Assembly: GCF_016859285.1 (NCBI RefSeq)
Contig: NC_053418.1
Coordinates: 8,269,001 to 8,333,000 of the forward strand
Direction of reading: 5' to 3'
DNA from: Xiphias gladius
Lineage: Eukaryota > Chordata > Actinopteri > Istiophoriformes > Xiphiidae
DNA: 64,000 bases
The notes beneath the pieces are model-generated. The model saw only the letters and a program-made list of their open reading frames with translations, was not told the origin of the DNA and did not search any database. The translations under genes and the position numbers were made by a program. Of this stretch, positions 22,503 to 33,662 are shown piece after piece. Numbering within the stretch: position 1 is the stretch's first letter; each line of letters starts with the position of its first letter.

Positions 22503-23089
22503 GTGTCTCCACATATACTTTCATACACACTTATATACACATATACATACAGATGTATACATGTATACAGTAAATATGAGGGTGAACAAGCTATTTTATT
22601 TGGCATATGCTGTTCTCATGTGCCTAAGGCTTTAGGATCTGTGGTGCATTCAGGATCTTATATGACGTTCTTGTTTGGGGTGCTTTATTCTACAATAGAA
22701 ATGTACTGTGCAGCGTTTCTGTTAAAATCAAGACTTTTTAAGGGCTTTTTAATACCACATACATTAAAATGCAGTAGGGACAATATGGCCCAGAGTTATT
22801 TATTATTACTGTATATCACATTTTTCAACACTTTCCAGCAGAGTATAACAATAAATTCTAATGATATAATTAATTTAATGAATGTGACCATGATAAAATG
22901 GATGGATGGATTAACAAATTTAAGATGATTAATGACTTTTCAAGACCTGCAGATACCCTGACTGTAAGCAACCTGTTGCTCTATTTGGTGGCTGCTAATG
23001 CAACCAAAGTGGCATGTGAATAAATTAACACTGTAAGATAACTGACGTGATGAATTCCTTTTTTTTCCTTTTGGCGCATCTGAAGAAAT
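22503..23089. other. AT-rich spacer with no recognised gene
   Basis: Short frames only, with many TATACA-like steps. No splice-consistent exon and no known repeat that I can name. Confidence 0.35.
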
Positions 23090-23580
23090 TTAAAGCGAAT
23101 GGTCCACATTTTGGGAAATACGCTTATCTGCTCTCTGGCAGAGAGTTAATTAATACTACTCTCATGCCTGTGCGATAAATGTGAAGCTACAGCAAGCAGC
23201 TACTTCTATTAGTATAAAGACTGAAAGTAAGTGGAGTCAGCCAGCACTGTCCAAAGATAGAAAAACGTGCCTACCAGCACCTCTAACACTCACTAACTAA
23301 CACATTGTATCTTGTTGTTTTATCCTGAAGTCAATTAGCTGTTTTACGGGGCGTTATGTGCCAGTTTTACACTTCAGTCTTTTTAACGGATTAAATAAAC
23401 AAGATATAACACATTAATTAGTGGGCTGGCGTGAAAAAGCTAGCGAGCTAAGCTAACCAACTGTTGGCTGGAGCGTCATATTTAGGGCACAGACGCGAGA
23501 GTGGTAATTGGTATTCTCATCTGACTCTCTGCCAAAGGCCAAACTGGCATATTTTCCAAAATGTTAAACCATTTACTTAA
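23090..23580. repeat. MITE-like element with imperfect terminal inverted repeats of about 80-90 bases
   Basis: The left end (GGTCCACATTTTGGGAAATA, then TCTCTGGCAGAGAGTTAA and ACTACTCTCATGCCTGTGC) is matched, inverted, by the right end (GCACAGACGCGAGAGTGGTA, CATCTGACTCTCTGCC, ATTTTCCAAAATGTTAAACC). The interior holds CCTACCAGCACCTCTAACAC and GCTAGCGAGCTAAGCTAACC. No transposase frame is present, so it is a non-autonomous DNA element. The family is common in percomorphs. A decayed copy lies at 30470-30720. Confidence 0.7.
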
Positions 23581-24143
23581 GATAACATAAAATACAGCAT
23601 CCAGCTCTTCCAGCAATAAACCCTCCCTCTGAGATTTGCTTTTGTTTTACGTATTTATTTTTTGCATTTCTTAATACCTCACCTGCCTGGTTTCACATCA
23701 GATGTTTCACTTTTTCTCCGCCAGTCTTTCTTTCCTCTGAATCATATCACGATGTGATTAAAAACCACTCACAAGCATAGCTGAAAAGGTCAACAGCAGC
23801 CTCCACTTTTGGTCTCTCCGTACTGGGGCCCACCGTCACTGACATGTCTCCACCCTGATGGTGTGAGCTACTTCATGTTAAAAAAAAAAAAAAAAAAAAC
23901 CATCAACCGCAAAACCTGTGAATAAGATGGGTATGATGACCGGTTAATGACAGGAACAGTGACCACAGGCTTCTACATGAAGAGATAGCACATACCAGTT
24001 CTCTGGTTATGCTTGTGTCCATTATGCCGACTGATGCGTTTCCATGGTCAGACCACATCCTTTGAGCTTAACACATAAAGACAAGTGTGCGCATCGAGGT
24101 GGGTTTCAGTGCATCTCACCGTCACATCAAAGAGCGACATAAG

Positions 24144-27071
24144 ATGTTCTGCCAGACGGATTTCGCTGTTTTTTTCTCTTGCACGGTCCTCCTCCTTGTC
24201 CAGTCATGTGAGTATTTTTTATATATATATGTATATATATTAGAGCAATTTACTTTGTGAGAGATTGCTCATTCCTCTTTTTTGTTGTTGTTGTTGTTGT
24301 TGTTGTTGAATGAATTGTCTGAATATTTTTTTGTCTTAGGTCATGGCTCTGAGATTATAGGTGGGAAAGAGGTGCAGCCCCACTCGCTGCCTTACATGGC
24401 TTTGCTGCAGGCCAACACACCAGCCTGTGGGGGGATACTGATCGATCCATCATGGGTCCTCACTGCTGCCCACTGTAAAAAGTAAGAACAAGATACGTAT
24501 GTTCCCAAAATTACGAAATCTCAGAATATGCACTAAAACTAATGTTTATTTTAAACGGATGGTGTAAAAGTTATTGTGCGGCGATTATTTAAAATCTCCC
24601 AATAGTTAGAGTTTTGATGAAAAACATCAGAAAAAATGTCGACACACTGTTACATTGCACTGGGTCACTATGATCAGATATTGTACGGCAAAATTGGATA
24701 TCTCGGTAAAAAACAAATTAAACGCGTGGTCAGTGAACATTTCACTCATATATTCAGTATCAACATTTTTGCAGCTCTCCAGATAATTAACATTTCCTTA
24801 TCACGGTAATAGAAAATATAATCCGGTCAGCATTAAGTTTCCTTCAAAACACATTTACTTTTGCAAATTAGTTGTATATAAATGGAATTTCTAGGTGACG
24901 GTGTTGAATATTTGATCTTTTGTCAAAAGTAAACTTAACCAGGGACACAAGCATGTATGACGTATGCAGATGAGACTGCTTTGCACACTGATATTTATAC
25001 TGATTTATTTGCTTTGAGGTCAGTATGTAGTTGTTTCTCTGCGGGTCGTGGAGCCATTGTAGAGAATCTGATTAGCAAAGGAACAATGACCAAACAAGAG
25101 TGTTCTGATGCTAGTCAGATTACCAAGACCAGACTTCTGACAGGTGATCGCCATCAACCACAAATGTCACTCGCTTTAAGAAATTACAAAACGCAAAGGC
25201 CTTGAGACATGTTATGCTCTTCCGCCGACTCTTGTTTGTTGCACACGCCACAAAAAGCAGACTAAAAGGGGCAGAAAAATGTACTTCTGCACAGTGCCTT
25301 GTCAGAGGATGATTCCCCTACTGTCGCATATGAAAACATATCTAAAAATGCAAAATTCTGCCAGTATAAATTTAATTCTTGGAAAGTGAAAATAAAGTAG
25401 TAAATAAATTAGTGTTATTTCAGCCCACACCCACGGGAGTCAGTTTTACAACTGAATCTGAAAACACAACGCCGTGGGTCTACATGCTTCTCTGAGGCTC
25501 AATAAAATCCGTATCTTGGCCTTATTCATAGAACGTGAGTATGTACATATAATAGGCGATTGTGATCCAGACATCATTTTATCAGTAGTTGATGCATTAC
25601 CCTAGCATGTTAACCTGTAGTTATGTGAACTGTAGTCTAACACAATACTGTGTTTTCTCTATTGCAGCATTAAGAATGTGTTGCTGGGGGTTCACTCCAT
25701 CAAAGCAAAGGAAAAAGATTCCAGGCAGGTCCGAAAGGTTAAGAAGAATTTTCCTCATCCCTACTATGATACAGCAGATAAGGTCAACGACCTCATGTTG
25801 CTCCAGGTAAGGTAACATTATGGTCACCATTAGCGAATTACCACCTAGATGAAGCATAGATGCAACAATCTGCATACTGTGGGAAAGTGGTTCAAGATGT
25901 TTTTCTAGAAAAATATTTGGAGGAATTTTTGCTTGAAATAAATATTTGCTTCTTCAGTTTGTTTAGTCGGGAGAGAACATTTACTCCAAATCTAATAATT
26001 GGCAGTGCACAGTCAGGCAGTTGCTTATCTTAACTGCTTATCTTCTGTTTCCTACAAGTTTGGAGAATATCCAAAATCAAGTCTTTCTTCCCAGCCAATG
26101 AACTGGAAAACGTTCCGTTTGTTGTTGACTGGATGACTATGATTTCCTACATGTTTAGTGCCTCTTTGACCAGCTGCCATTTGTTCAAAAAAGCAGCTGC
26201 TGAAATTCTCAATGGCACCAGAAAGAGAGGCCATGTTATTTCTGTGCTCGCCTGCCTTCATTGGTTTCCAGTGCAGCATAGAATCAACTTTTAAAATCTT
26301 GTTCTTTTAAGGCACACAGTGGACTATGTCCCTTTTAGTTTGTATGTTCTATATTTTTGTTATTATACATACTTTAATACTACTCAAATCTTATGGTAGG
26401 AAATAGTATTCAAGACGGATGCTAGACAAGAAAACATGTTTATGTCCATCCATCAATCCAGTAAGCCATCCATTTATGTATAAAGGAAACGTAAAGATAG
26501 TCGGCATCAATAAGTAATGTTCCTTTTTTTTTTTTTTTTTTTAAATTTCAGCTTGACAAATCGGTGAAGGAAACAAAGACAGTGAAATGGCTCAAGTTGG
26601 GTAAAACCGTCAAAGACCCAGCAGCGGGCACCAGCTGTCTGGTGGCCGGATGGGGGAAGACAAGCAATGTCGTCCGGCAAATGTCAGACATCCTGATGTC
26701 CGTCAACGTGACTGTGGTCGACAGAGTGACGTGCAACTCTGCTGAATATTACAACCACAGACCGGTTATCACCAGCGGCATGATATGTGCTGGCTCAGAC
26801 GGCAAAAAGGCTGCTGATACCTGTCAGGTAAGTGCACTAAACAGACTGCCACCCTTCATATCAGTGCCTGCAATGCCAAGAAGTTGCTGTCATATATTTA
26901 TTCTCTCTGTAGGGTGATTCAGGAGGCCCCCTGTTGTGCAGTGGAGCGCTGGTTGGTGTCACTTCTTTCGGACATAAGTGTGGCCTGATTAAAAAGCCCG
27001 GAGTGTACACTTTTCTATCACAAAAACAACTCAACTGGATCAAGAAGACAATGAAGAAGTCTGAAATATAA
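24144..27071 (+). CDS. gzma: Granzyme A/K-like trypsin-type serine protease
   Basis: Five exons: 24144-24207, 24340-24481, 25668-25806, 26552-26827 and 26913-27071, all in phase (1, 2, 0, 0), giving 259 residues (human GZMA 262, GZMK 264). It has a hydrophobic signal peptide ([15 protein letters not shown]), a very short propeptide and mature start [15 protein letters not shown]. The catalytic triad is intact: His in LTAAHC, Asp in NDLMLLQ, Ser in CQGDSGGP. Asp six residues before the catalytic Ser (ADTCQGDS) predicts tryptase specificity for Arg/Lys, as in granzymes A and [19 protein letters not shown] and [15 protein letters not shown] favour GZMA, while [18 protein letters not shown] is nearer GZMK, so it may represent the pre-split ancestor. 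It would act in cytotoxic-lymphocyte granules. The locus next to cdc20b agrees with mammals. Confidence 0.9.
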
Positions 27072-27235
27072 TCAGCCCCCACTGTTATTGGTTTCATATT
27101 TACAACCATGTTAACCAATTAAACCGCTTCTATCTTTGGAGTTTTTTTTTTCTTTTTGCTACTTTCACTTTGACCTAATTAGAAGTATATGTGTATACTA
27201 GGGGGGTTTATGTCCTAGATATCTGTTTCTGCTCA

Positions 27236-27241
27236 AATAAA
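27236..27241 (+). promoter_or_regulatory. Probable poly(A) signal of the granzyme gene
   Basis: AATAAA 165 bases after the granzyme stop codon, in sense orientation. Confidence 0.5.
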
Positions 27242-27249
27242 ACATGGCA

Positions 27250-28549
27250 AAAGGGATTTTTCAAAAAATCTAAACCAGTGAGCCGTCTCCTTGGCATGAA
27301 AGCAAACAACAAAGTGACATTATTCAATATGTTAACCAGACTGATTCACCATTTCCTGCATCAAAAGCTTAAATTGATACTGACGCCTCAGCTCAAGTCT
27401 TGTGGGAAGATTTTGTCATAAAGGCCAATTCTTGGGCATACCTAATTCTCATCTCATATCCTCATCATTGATATACCGATCTATATTTTCTGTTGTCAGA
27501 AAGAAAGAGACAGAAATATTATTGTCTTTCTCTCTGTCTTCCTTAGCTTTCTTTTGATAGTTGCACCACTATGTCTCTTTCAAAATGCATTCTCATTACG
27601 GTAGCTCCCAATTTCACAATGTTCTTGCGTCACAGGTTTGGGTTTCAGTTCTCTGGTCTCAAGTTGTGTGAGATCAGTGTTCAAATTAAATACACAACAG
27701 TTTTTACGTTGTGTTTTCTTTCTTCCTCCTCTTTAGGTCATCTGCACATTATGCGAAAAAACTGTTTCCTGCTTGAGAGGGTTATGGTAATGTCAGCACA
27801 GAGAACATGAAGTTCTGAACCACAACCCTCCATACGTTAAGACCCCATATAAGAAACGCGCAAAATGTAGCACTGAAGGAGATATCAGCAGTCAATACAT
27901 ATCAAGGAAATTTGCCATTGTTATCAAAGTTGGCACAGTAACATTTCTGGAAGGATTATTCATCAATTTCTTTGTCTCCCTTATCTTAAATACGTTTGTT
28001 CTTTCATTCCTTTGAGGTGACAACAGCCCGTTTGTCTCTCTGCAATATTTCCCCCTTGCTTTAAATTCTTGTGGTTTTGTCATGTCGCACAGAAGTCAGC
28101 TGAGCCTGCTAATCATAAATATACACCCGGTCTCTATGACCTGGGACATAACTGCTACTGCTTAAGATACTACATCACTAGGTGGTGCTCTCTGCTGTAG
28201 TTAGTTGGTGCAGTAATTTACAGAAAGGATATTTCACTCAGTTTGCAGTCAAGATCATTTCACTCAGCTAAGAGTAAAAATGAGCTTTAATTTAAAAAAA
28301 AAAAAACATGTTCTGTTATTAACATAGATAAATATAAAAATTCTGTTTCCTGTCTGTTTATTTTGACCCCCACTGGCTATTGTGGCAGCATGAATACCTA
28401 CACGTTTTAAAATACTGCAGTGAAAAAGGGACACGTGACATCCAGCATCTAACTTAATAACAGTGAGACCGGATAAAACTAATAACAACAACTGAGACAA
28501 AAATGACAAAATAACATACAAGTAAATCTCGTACAAAAACATAGCTCTA
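27250..28549. other. Spacer with no recognised gene
   Basis: AT-rich sequence with only short frames and no consensus-bounded exons on either strand. I cannot assign anything. Confidence 0.35.
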
Positions 28550-29200
28550 CATCGGTGGTGACCCAGAGCAAAGGAATATTTCAGAGCTTACATTGGTTTG
28601 AGCAGATCAGCCAAAGACTGAATTTTTTTTCTTTGTTTTATTCACATAATTTTCAGATGGCTGAAGAGGTAACATGATCAAGTAATTCAAAAATAAAAAA
28701 GCAAGGGTCGGAGGAAATATGAACGTAATTTTGTGTAGCAGGAATATGTTTCATGTGCTTTCCTTTCCCCTTGATCATCTTGCGACACTTGAGGTGTGTT
28801 TTTTGACCCCCAGGTTGGGACACATTGCTCTACGTGACACTCTGCCATTACATCTGGGTGAAGCAAATTTGCTATAACCTGCTCAGATCCATTCGGGGAA
28901 TTGGCTCTGCTTTGTTTAGGTGGGTGAGAAAGACGTCGTGCAAACTTCAAACTAACTTTGGTCCAAACCAAGGCAAATTCGTGTTTACTTGGAACCCTGT
29001 CATCACATCACCGGTTGCATTTATTATGGCCAGATCAACCAAAGAGTGACTGTTTTTTTTCTATGTTTTATCTGAATAACTTTAAGAGGCCTGTAAACGT
29101 AAGATTTTTCGAGTAAATCACGATAAAAATATAAAGAAAATGAAAAAATCAACATAATTTTGTCCAACAGAAATATATTTTTTGTGCTTTCCTAATCTCT
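28550..29200. repeat. Two adjacent diverged copies of an interspersed repeat
   Basis: The block at about 28600-28780 (GACTGAATTTTTTTTCTTTG, then TTGTGTAGCAGGAATATG and GTGCTTTCCTTTCCCCTTG) is repeated, more diverged, at about 29040-29200 (GTGACTGTTTTTTTTCTATG, TTTTGTCCAACAGAAATATA, GTGCTTTCCTAATCTCTTAC). The first copy ends near TTTGACCCCCAGGTTGGGAC, a tail shared with the repeats at 51728 and 53395. Confidence 0.55.
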
Positions 29201-29329
29201 TACAGCAAAAATGAAGTACTCAGTAAAGCAACTTACTTACCTTAATCACCAATAAAAGCCGGATGATATCACATTTTTTAAGATAAAAAAAAGTCCTATA
29301 GCTACTTTAGCCACTCCATTTCTTTCCAT

Positions 29330-29715
29330 TACTTTCTATCTAGTGTCTGCCTTGATGTCTGCATCAAAAATGCGTCTGATTTCGGGTGTGATTGTGGCTT
29401 TACTTAGGCACAATAGTGCTCTGAGCTAAATAATCTTATTGTAGCATGCTAGAATTTTATAATAAGTGCTAATCACAATCCAACAATCCAACTCATTAGT
29501 TTTGCACGTATTTGGTCATAAACCAAAGTACCAGACAAATCAAAACTTTGCTCGCACCAGAGCCAAGGTTAAGGGATCAAAGTTCCTAGAATTCATCCCG
29601 AGGGGAACATGAATGTCTGTAGAAAATTTCACAGCAATCCATCCAATAGTTGCTGAGATATTTCAGTCTGGCGCGAAGTGGTGGATGTTGCCATCCATAG
29701 AGCCACGCCACCAGC
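29330..29715 (+). repeat. Interspersed repeat with the 'catggcaatccatcca' core (copy 3)
   Basis: Contains TTTGGTCATAAACCAAAGTA, GAATTCATCCCGAGGGGAAC, CACAGCAATCCATCCAATAG, TTGCTGAGATATTTCAGTCT and a GTGGTGGATGTTGCCATCC segment. It is the best-preserved core of the family in the window. Confidence 0.65.
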
Positions 29716-30112
29716 ATGGATAAAAATGATCTGCTCAACAACCTGTGTCATTTTGCTGAAAGATAAAATCTGTGTAAGAAGTTTAAACAAAAGAAAAAAA
29801 AAATACTTTCCATGGCACCTAACCCGCTCCCTTGCAAAGTTGAAGCAAAAAAAAAAAAATGTTACCACACCCAAGAAATTCCAGCATGTCCTTTATTTGA
29901 GCTCTAAGTGAATTATTACTGACCAACCATCTGTCTGTGTGTTTACTCCGTTTCCATGGTCACCCACAAAAACTCACAGGCCCACCTCAGTGCCACCGAA
30001 ACTATCAAAGCACACCACACCCATATTAACTTATTTTGTGAAATGGAAGAATGGAGTGTTTATGAATGTTTTCGGCATGTTTCAATAGCCATTTCTGCCA
30101 GGGCGATCACTG

Positions 30113-30113
<1 letters not shown>

Positions 30114-30144
<31 letters not shown>

Positions 30145-30179
30145 GAACACACACACAAACACACACACACACACACACG
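30114..30179 (+). repeat. (TC)n/(AC)n compound microsatellite
   Basis: A CT run is followed directly by an imperfect CA run. The predicted Leu-Ser/Thr-His peptide is not a gene. Confidence 0.9.
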
Positions 30180-30469
30180 CGAGAGTAAATGTTTACCTGG
30201 ACTTGCATCACCTTTGTGTGTCGGATGAGTTGCCCACCTTGCCTCACCTTTCCCTCACTAGTGACGCAGTGCCACACACGCACACAAACACAGAATGAAA
30301 CCTTGTTTTATGAAGGTAACTGGAAACTGTTGTATCCTGGCAGGTGAGTCAGAGTCTTTGTATGACAATTACAGCGCAAATACCTGTCTCGTATCACATT
30401 GTCTCCGATGTAAGATTAGAAGACAACCATCCATTTTGCAACATTTGTTTTCAGATAAAGGAAAGGTTC

Positions 30470-30720
30470 ACACTTTTAAAGGCACTGTTTTGGCAAATAC
30501 ACATCGATTTAGTGCCTCAGTTGACTCAGCACAAAAACTGGAAGCGAGGAAACAGCTAGCCTGGCTCTGTCTAAAGGTAACCAGCACCTCTAAAGCTCAC
30601 TAAATCACACCCTATATAGCCACATATACCCACACAAAACAACCGAGAGGACAGTGGTATTGATCTTCTCATCTAACTTGCAGCAAGAAAGGTGGGTAAA
30701 TATGTGTCCCAAAATGTCAA
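30470..30720. repeat. Decayed MITE-like copy related to 23090-23580
   Basis: Contains GGAAACAGCTAGCCTGGCTC, CCAGCACCTCTAAAGCTCAC, a GGTATTGATCTTCTCATCTA segment and a right end GTGTCCCAAAATGTCAA. These are landmarks of the same family in the same order. The left terminal repeat is only partly recognisable. Confidence 0.6.
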
Positions 30721-30759
30721 AAAATCCCTAGTCTACATCTTACAATACAGTACTCACAT

Positions 30760-31195
30760 GCATATATATGTTGAAAGAGTTTTGGCTCTCTGGAATCATT
30801 CCTCCTTTCCATACTGGCCACAAAGCGATCCCTTCGTAGGGCGACTACACGGTTAGAAACATGGGAAAGAGTCCACAGTCCTTGTTCTGTGCAATAATGT
30901 GCAAAAAGTTTCGCTGTGGCCAATACGAGGCTTCGGACTCAGTAGAGCCCATACCTCCGGCATGGCCAGTGTCAAACAACATACACCAATCTTCAGAGAA
31001 AAAAAAAATTCAAATTCATAGTAAATGATCTGGATCCGTCCCAAAATTCAATGGGTTCTTCCCCGGCCCATGCACCATCCCTCCGTCAAGTTTGGTGCAA
31101 ATCGGTTCAGTAGTTTTTGCGTAATCCTGCTGAAAAACAAACCAGCAAAGAGACACGGGTGAAAACATAAGCACCTTGGCAGAGGTAATAAACAA
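30760..31195 (-). repeat. Teleost interspersed repeat ending 'cttggcagaggtaataa'
   Basis: Contains TTCAATGGGTTCTTCCCCGG, AAGTTTGGTGCAAATCGGTT, CAGTAGTTTTTGCGTAATCC and a right end GCACCTTGGCAGAGGTAATA. This is a tail I recognise as widespread in fish genomes. The left part (CACAGTCCTTGTTCTGTGCA, CTCTCTGGAATCATTCCTCC) seems to belong to the same unit. Orientation and class are uncertain. Confidence 0.55.
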
Positions 31196-32037
31196 CAGAT
31201 ATTCCTTCCCAATCCGCTAAAGCCTTGTATGAGCTTGGACTGAACCGCTAACTGCATTTGTTTTTACGGGGAATGATGACTGTGAATTTGATTCCCCCAT
31301 CTGTCACAGTGTAGTCATGCTAAGAAGGAATTGCTCATTCACAGTAACCAGTAACTGTTTCAGTGTATGTAGGGGCATCTGAGTATTGCATCAAAACAGG
31401 CTTAAAAAAAATCCTAACCTGTCTTTTAATCGAAAACACAGGGGACAACGCTTTTTGATTTGTATCACAGATGGTGCTGTTAATACCCATGCCTTAACTT
31501 CTGAAGGTCAAATGTTTGCTTTCTGCTTGAATTAATTGCATGTGCGGTTCTAAAATTGTATGCTGATTTTTGAAGACTATATTGTCAAATTAAAACATGA
31601 GAATCATGGTCAAATGCAAAAATTCGATTGAAATCTCTTGGACTCTCTGCAATCTATGGAGGAAGTTAGAGACAGCTAAAAACAATTCAGAGTAAAACAT
31701 TTCTGAGAGTTATGAAAATGAAGTCCGACCTCTGGGAATAAAGTCTGAATTGTGAGTTCACAGACTAGATTAGTTGGATTTCAGTCTCTCAATAATAACA
31801 TCAACATGTGAAGTCAGAATTTTGATGTTTCAGAAACTTGACTTAAAGTTATTCCCTTGTTCTTGCGGTTTCATAACTTGTACCTTCGACATTTTTCCTA
31901 TCCTCCTACTGTAAAACCCACTGATGTGCTGATGGCGAATCTTCTAAACTCTTTCTGTGCAGCCAAGCTTTGGTCAAACCTACAAAACCTCATTTTAAAT
32001 ACCAATGGAGATCCAGAAGCTCCCGAAGATGCCAAAT

Positions 32038-32081
32038 ATGTCGGGTCAAATTTTGAGGAAACTCAAAATTTGACCTGACAT
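32038..32081. other. Near-perfect 20-bp hairpin with a GAAA loop
   Basis: Bases 38-57 of this hundred pair with 62-81 (32038-32057 with 32062-32081). Every position is Watson-Crick except one G-U wobble at 32043/32076 on the plus strand. The loop is GAAA, closed by G-C. No gene or known repeat surrounds it. It could be a palindromic scar, a protein-binding palindrome or the core of a small structured RNA. Confidence 0.6.
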
Positions 32082-33309
32082 CTGCACGAGACATCTAGAG
32101 TATTCTCATCTGATATAATGATGCAGCCATAAAATGCATAAACATCATACAGCTCAAATGAAGAGCAGAAACAAGCCGATACAGAATATATATGATATTG
32201 TCAGACAGTGTCAAACAAGAGGATTTATAGTTAGACATTAAAGCTACTTATGGTGAAATGAAAAGGGGAAACGACTTTCCAAAATATGCATTATTATTAT
32301 ATGCATCGATGCTTAAGTGTAAGAATTTGAACAGAATATGGACTGGTGACTTCATAAATGCCGTGTCTAAATTATGCAGTTTTGTGACAACTGTCAGCTA
32401 TCTTTGGAGATCACTATTTTCTGTTAATCACTCCCGTCCAGTTCAAGAAACAGAGTCAAGTGAGGTCAACCACATACCTTGAAACAGGATCATTAAAATG
32501 GTGGCCAGTAATGTGTTTGTCTTCTCATTAAAGCTCAACATTAAGCTGGACATCTAGTTATCCTCGTCTTGCAGTTATGAAGTTTTATTTTCCTTTCTTC
32601 CTTTTTTTAAAATCAGTGTCTCCTGACTTTTGCGCTGCACCCTGTAACAAACCTGTGCTTGTGAAACTCCGTTGCCCTCTCCGTGCACAGTCTGTCCTCG
32701 GGTCCTTTGTCCTAATTATATACAATTCTTTGTTTGCTTTTGTGTTAGAGAACTTCAAGTTACCTGGACAATCCCCGAATAGCTCAGACCAGACACGCCC
32801 CAGCTTCCTTTCCCCAGTCCACCTGTGCAGCGGTACACCGTCTACCCATTCGCCAACAAGTGGACTTCACTCCGCTGCTGAACACACCCCAGTGCCATAG
32901 CTACACAACGGTTGGTGTGTTTGTGAGTGTGGTTTAATGCCAGCGTGCAGCATATATCTGCCTGTTTTTCCTCAAAATAAGTTGGTTTATATCCCGACGC
33001 TCAGGCATTGAAGCGGAAAAAATTCTTCCGATGGTCCAGCTTGTCACACAGACACGTACGAAGAATTTCCAGTCTCTCATGCTTTTGTGTTGCGCTCATG
33101 ATTCCCTGAATTCCTCCGTGATGTCAGAGAGTTTCCTGAGAGCCTCTCGCAGAGTTATTCTTGTCTGTGAAATCTGTGTTTGGCTAAAAGACTGAGGTGT
33201 TTGTGTGAGCAGGCTGCTGAGGTTTGGGATGCATCCAGAGATGGGAATGTAAACACAGAAGTCGGGCAGAGACGCATGAACAAATAGCACTTTCAAATAA
33301 GACAGACAC

Positions 33310-33662
33310 TTTATTGGCGATCAAATTCCATCCCTTTTCCAGAGTGAGATGACGAGCGTTTCTCTGACCTATAACAACAGCGGTGCAATAAATAAAACCG
33401 AAACCTACAGATCATCAAAGGACCGAATGCTCAGCATTCGCACATAATAGACATCATAACAATAGTCCAACATACAAACACTCATACAGTTGTTAGCAAT
33501 AAATAATCACACTAAATAAATTACATTCTAACACGTTCTGGGCACTGTTTTTTTTTGTTTTGTTTTTTTACACAGCATCTAAAGAAGCAGTCTATCAATT
33601 CTACTTCTTTGTCAGATCCTCAGACTCCTCTGGTCTGTTTCGTCTTGGAATCGTGCAGCTGC
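33310..33662 (-). other. areg: 3' UTR terminal exon of areg, with AU-rich elements and poly(A) signal
   Basis: On the minus strand an acceptor (TATCTCTCCTCAG) precedes 33662. The areg coding exon carries a donor (GAG|GTAGGT) 20 bases after its stop codon, so the two should join as a UTR-only last exon, as in human AREG. The exon holds several AUUUA motifs (TAAAT on the plus strand near 33388 and 33501-33520) and ends with AATAAA at 33315-33310. AU-rich elements fit the fast mRNA turnover of EGF ligands. Confidence 0.6.

Noticed and set aside
26010-26030. GGCAGTG match that might be another miR-34/449 seed
   Set aside because: There is no miR-like sequence beyond the seed and no paired arm. 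It lies in a granzyme intron.
32577-32900. 107-residue plus-strand frame starting MKFYFPFFLFLK
   Set aside because: It has a signal-like start by chance only. There is no family resemblance, no splice context and no conserved cysteine pattern.
33603-33662. Possible betacellulin-like terminal exon on the minus strand (reads SCTIPRRNRPEESEDLTKK then stop)
   Set aside because: No EGF-domain exon lies between it and areg. The areg stop-codon exon has a donor just after its stop, so this is better explained as the areg 3' UTR exon.
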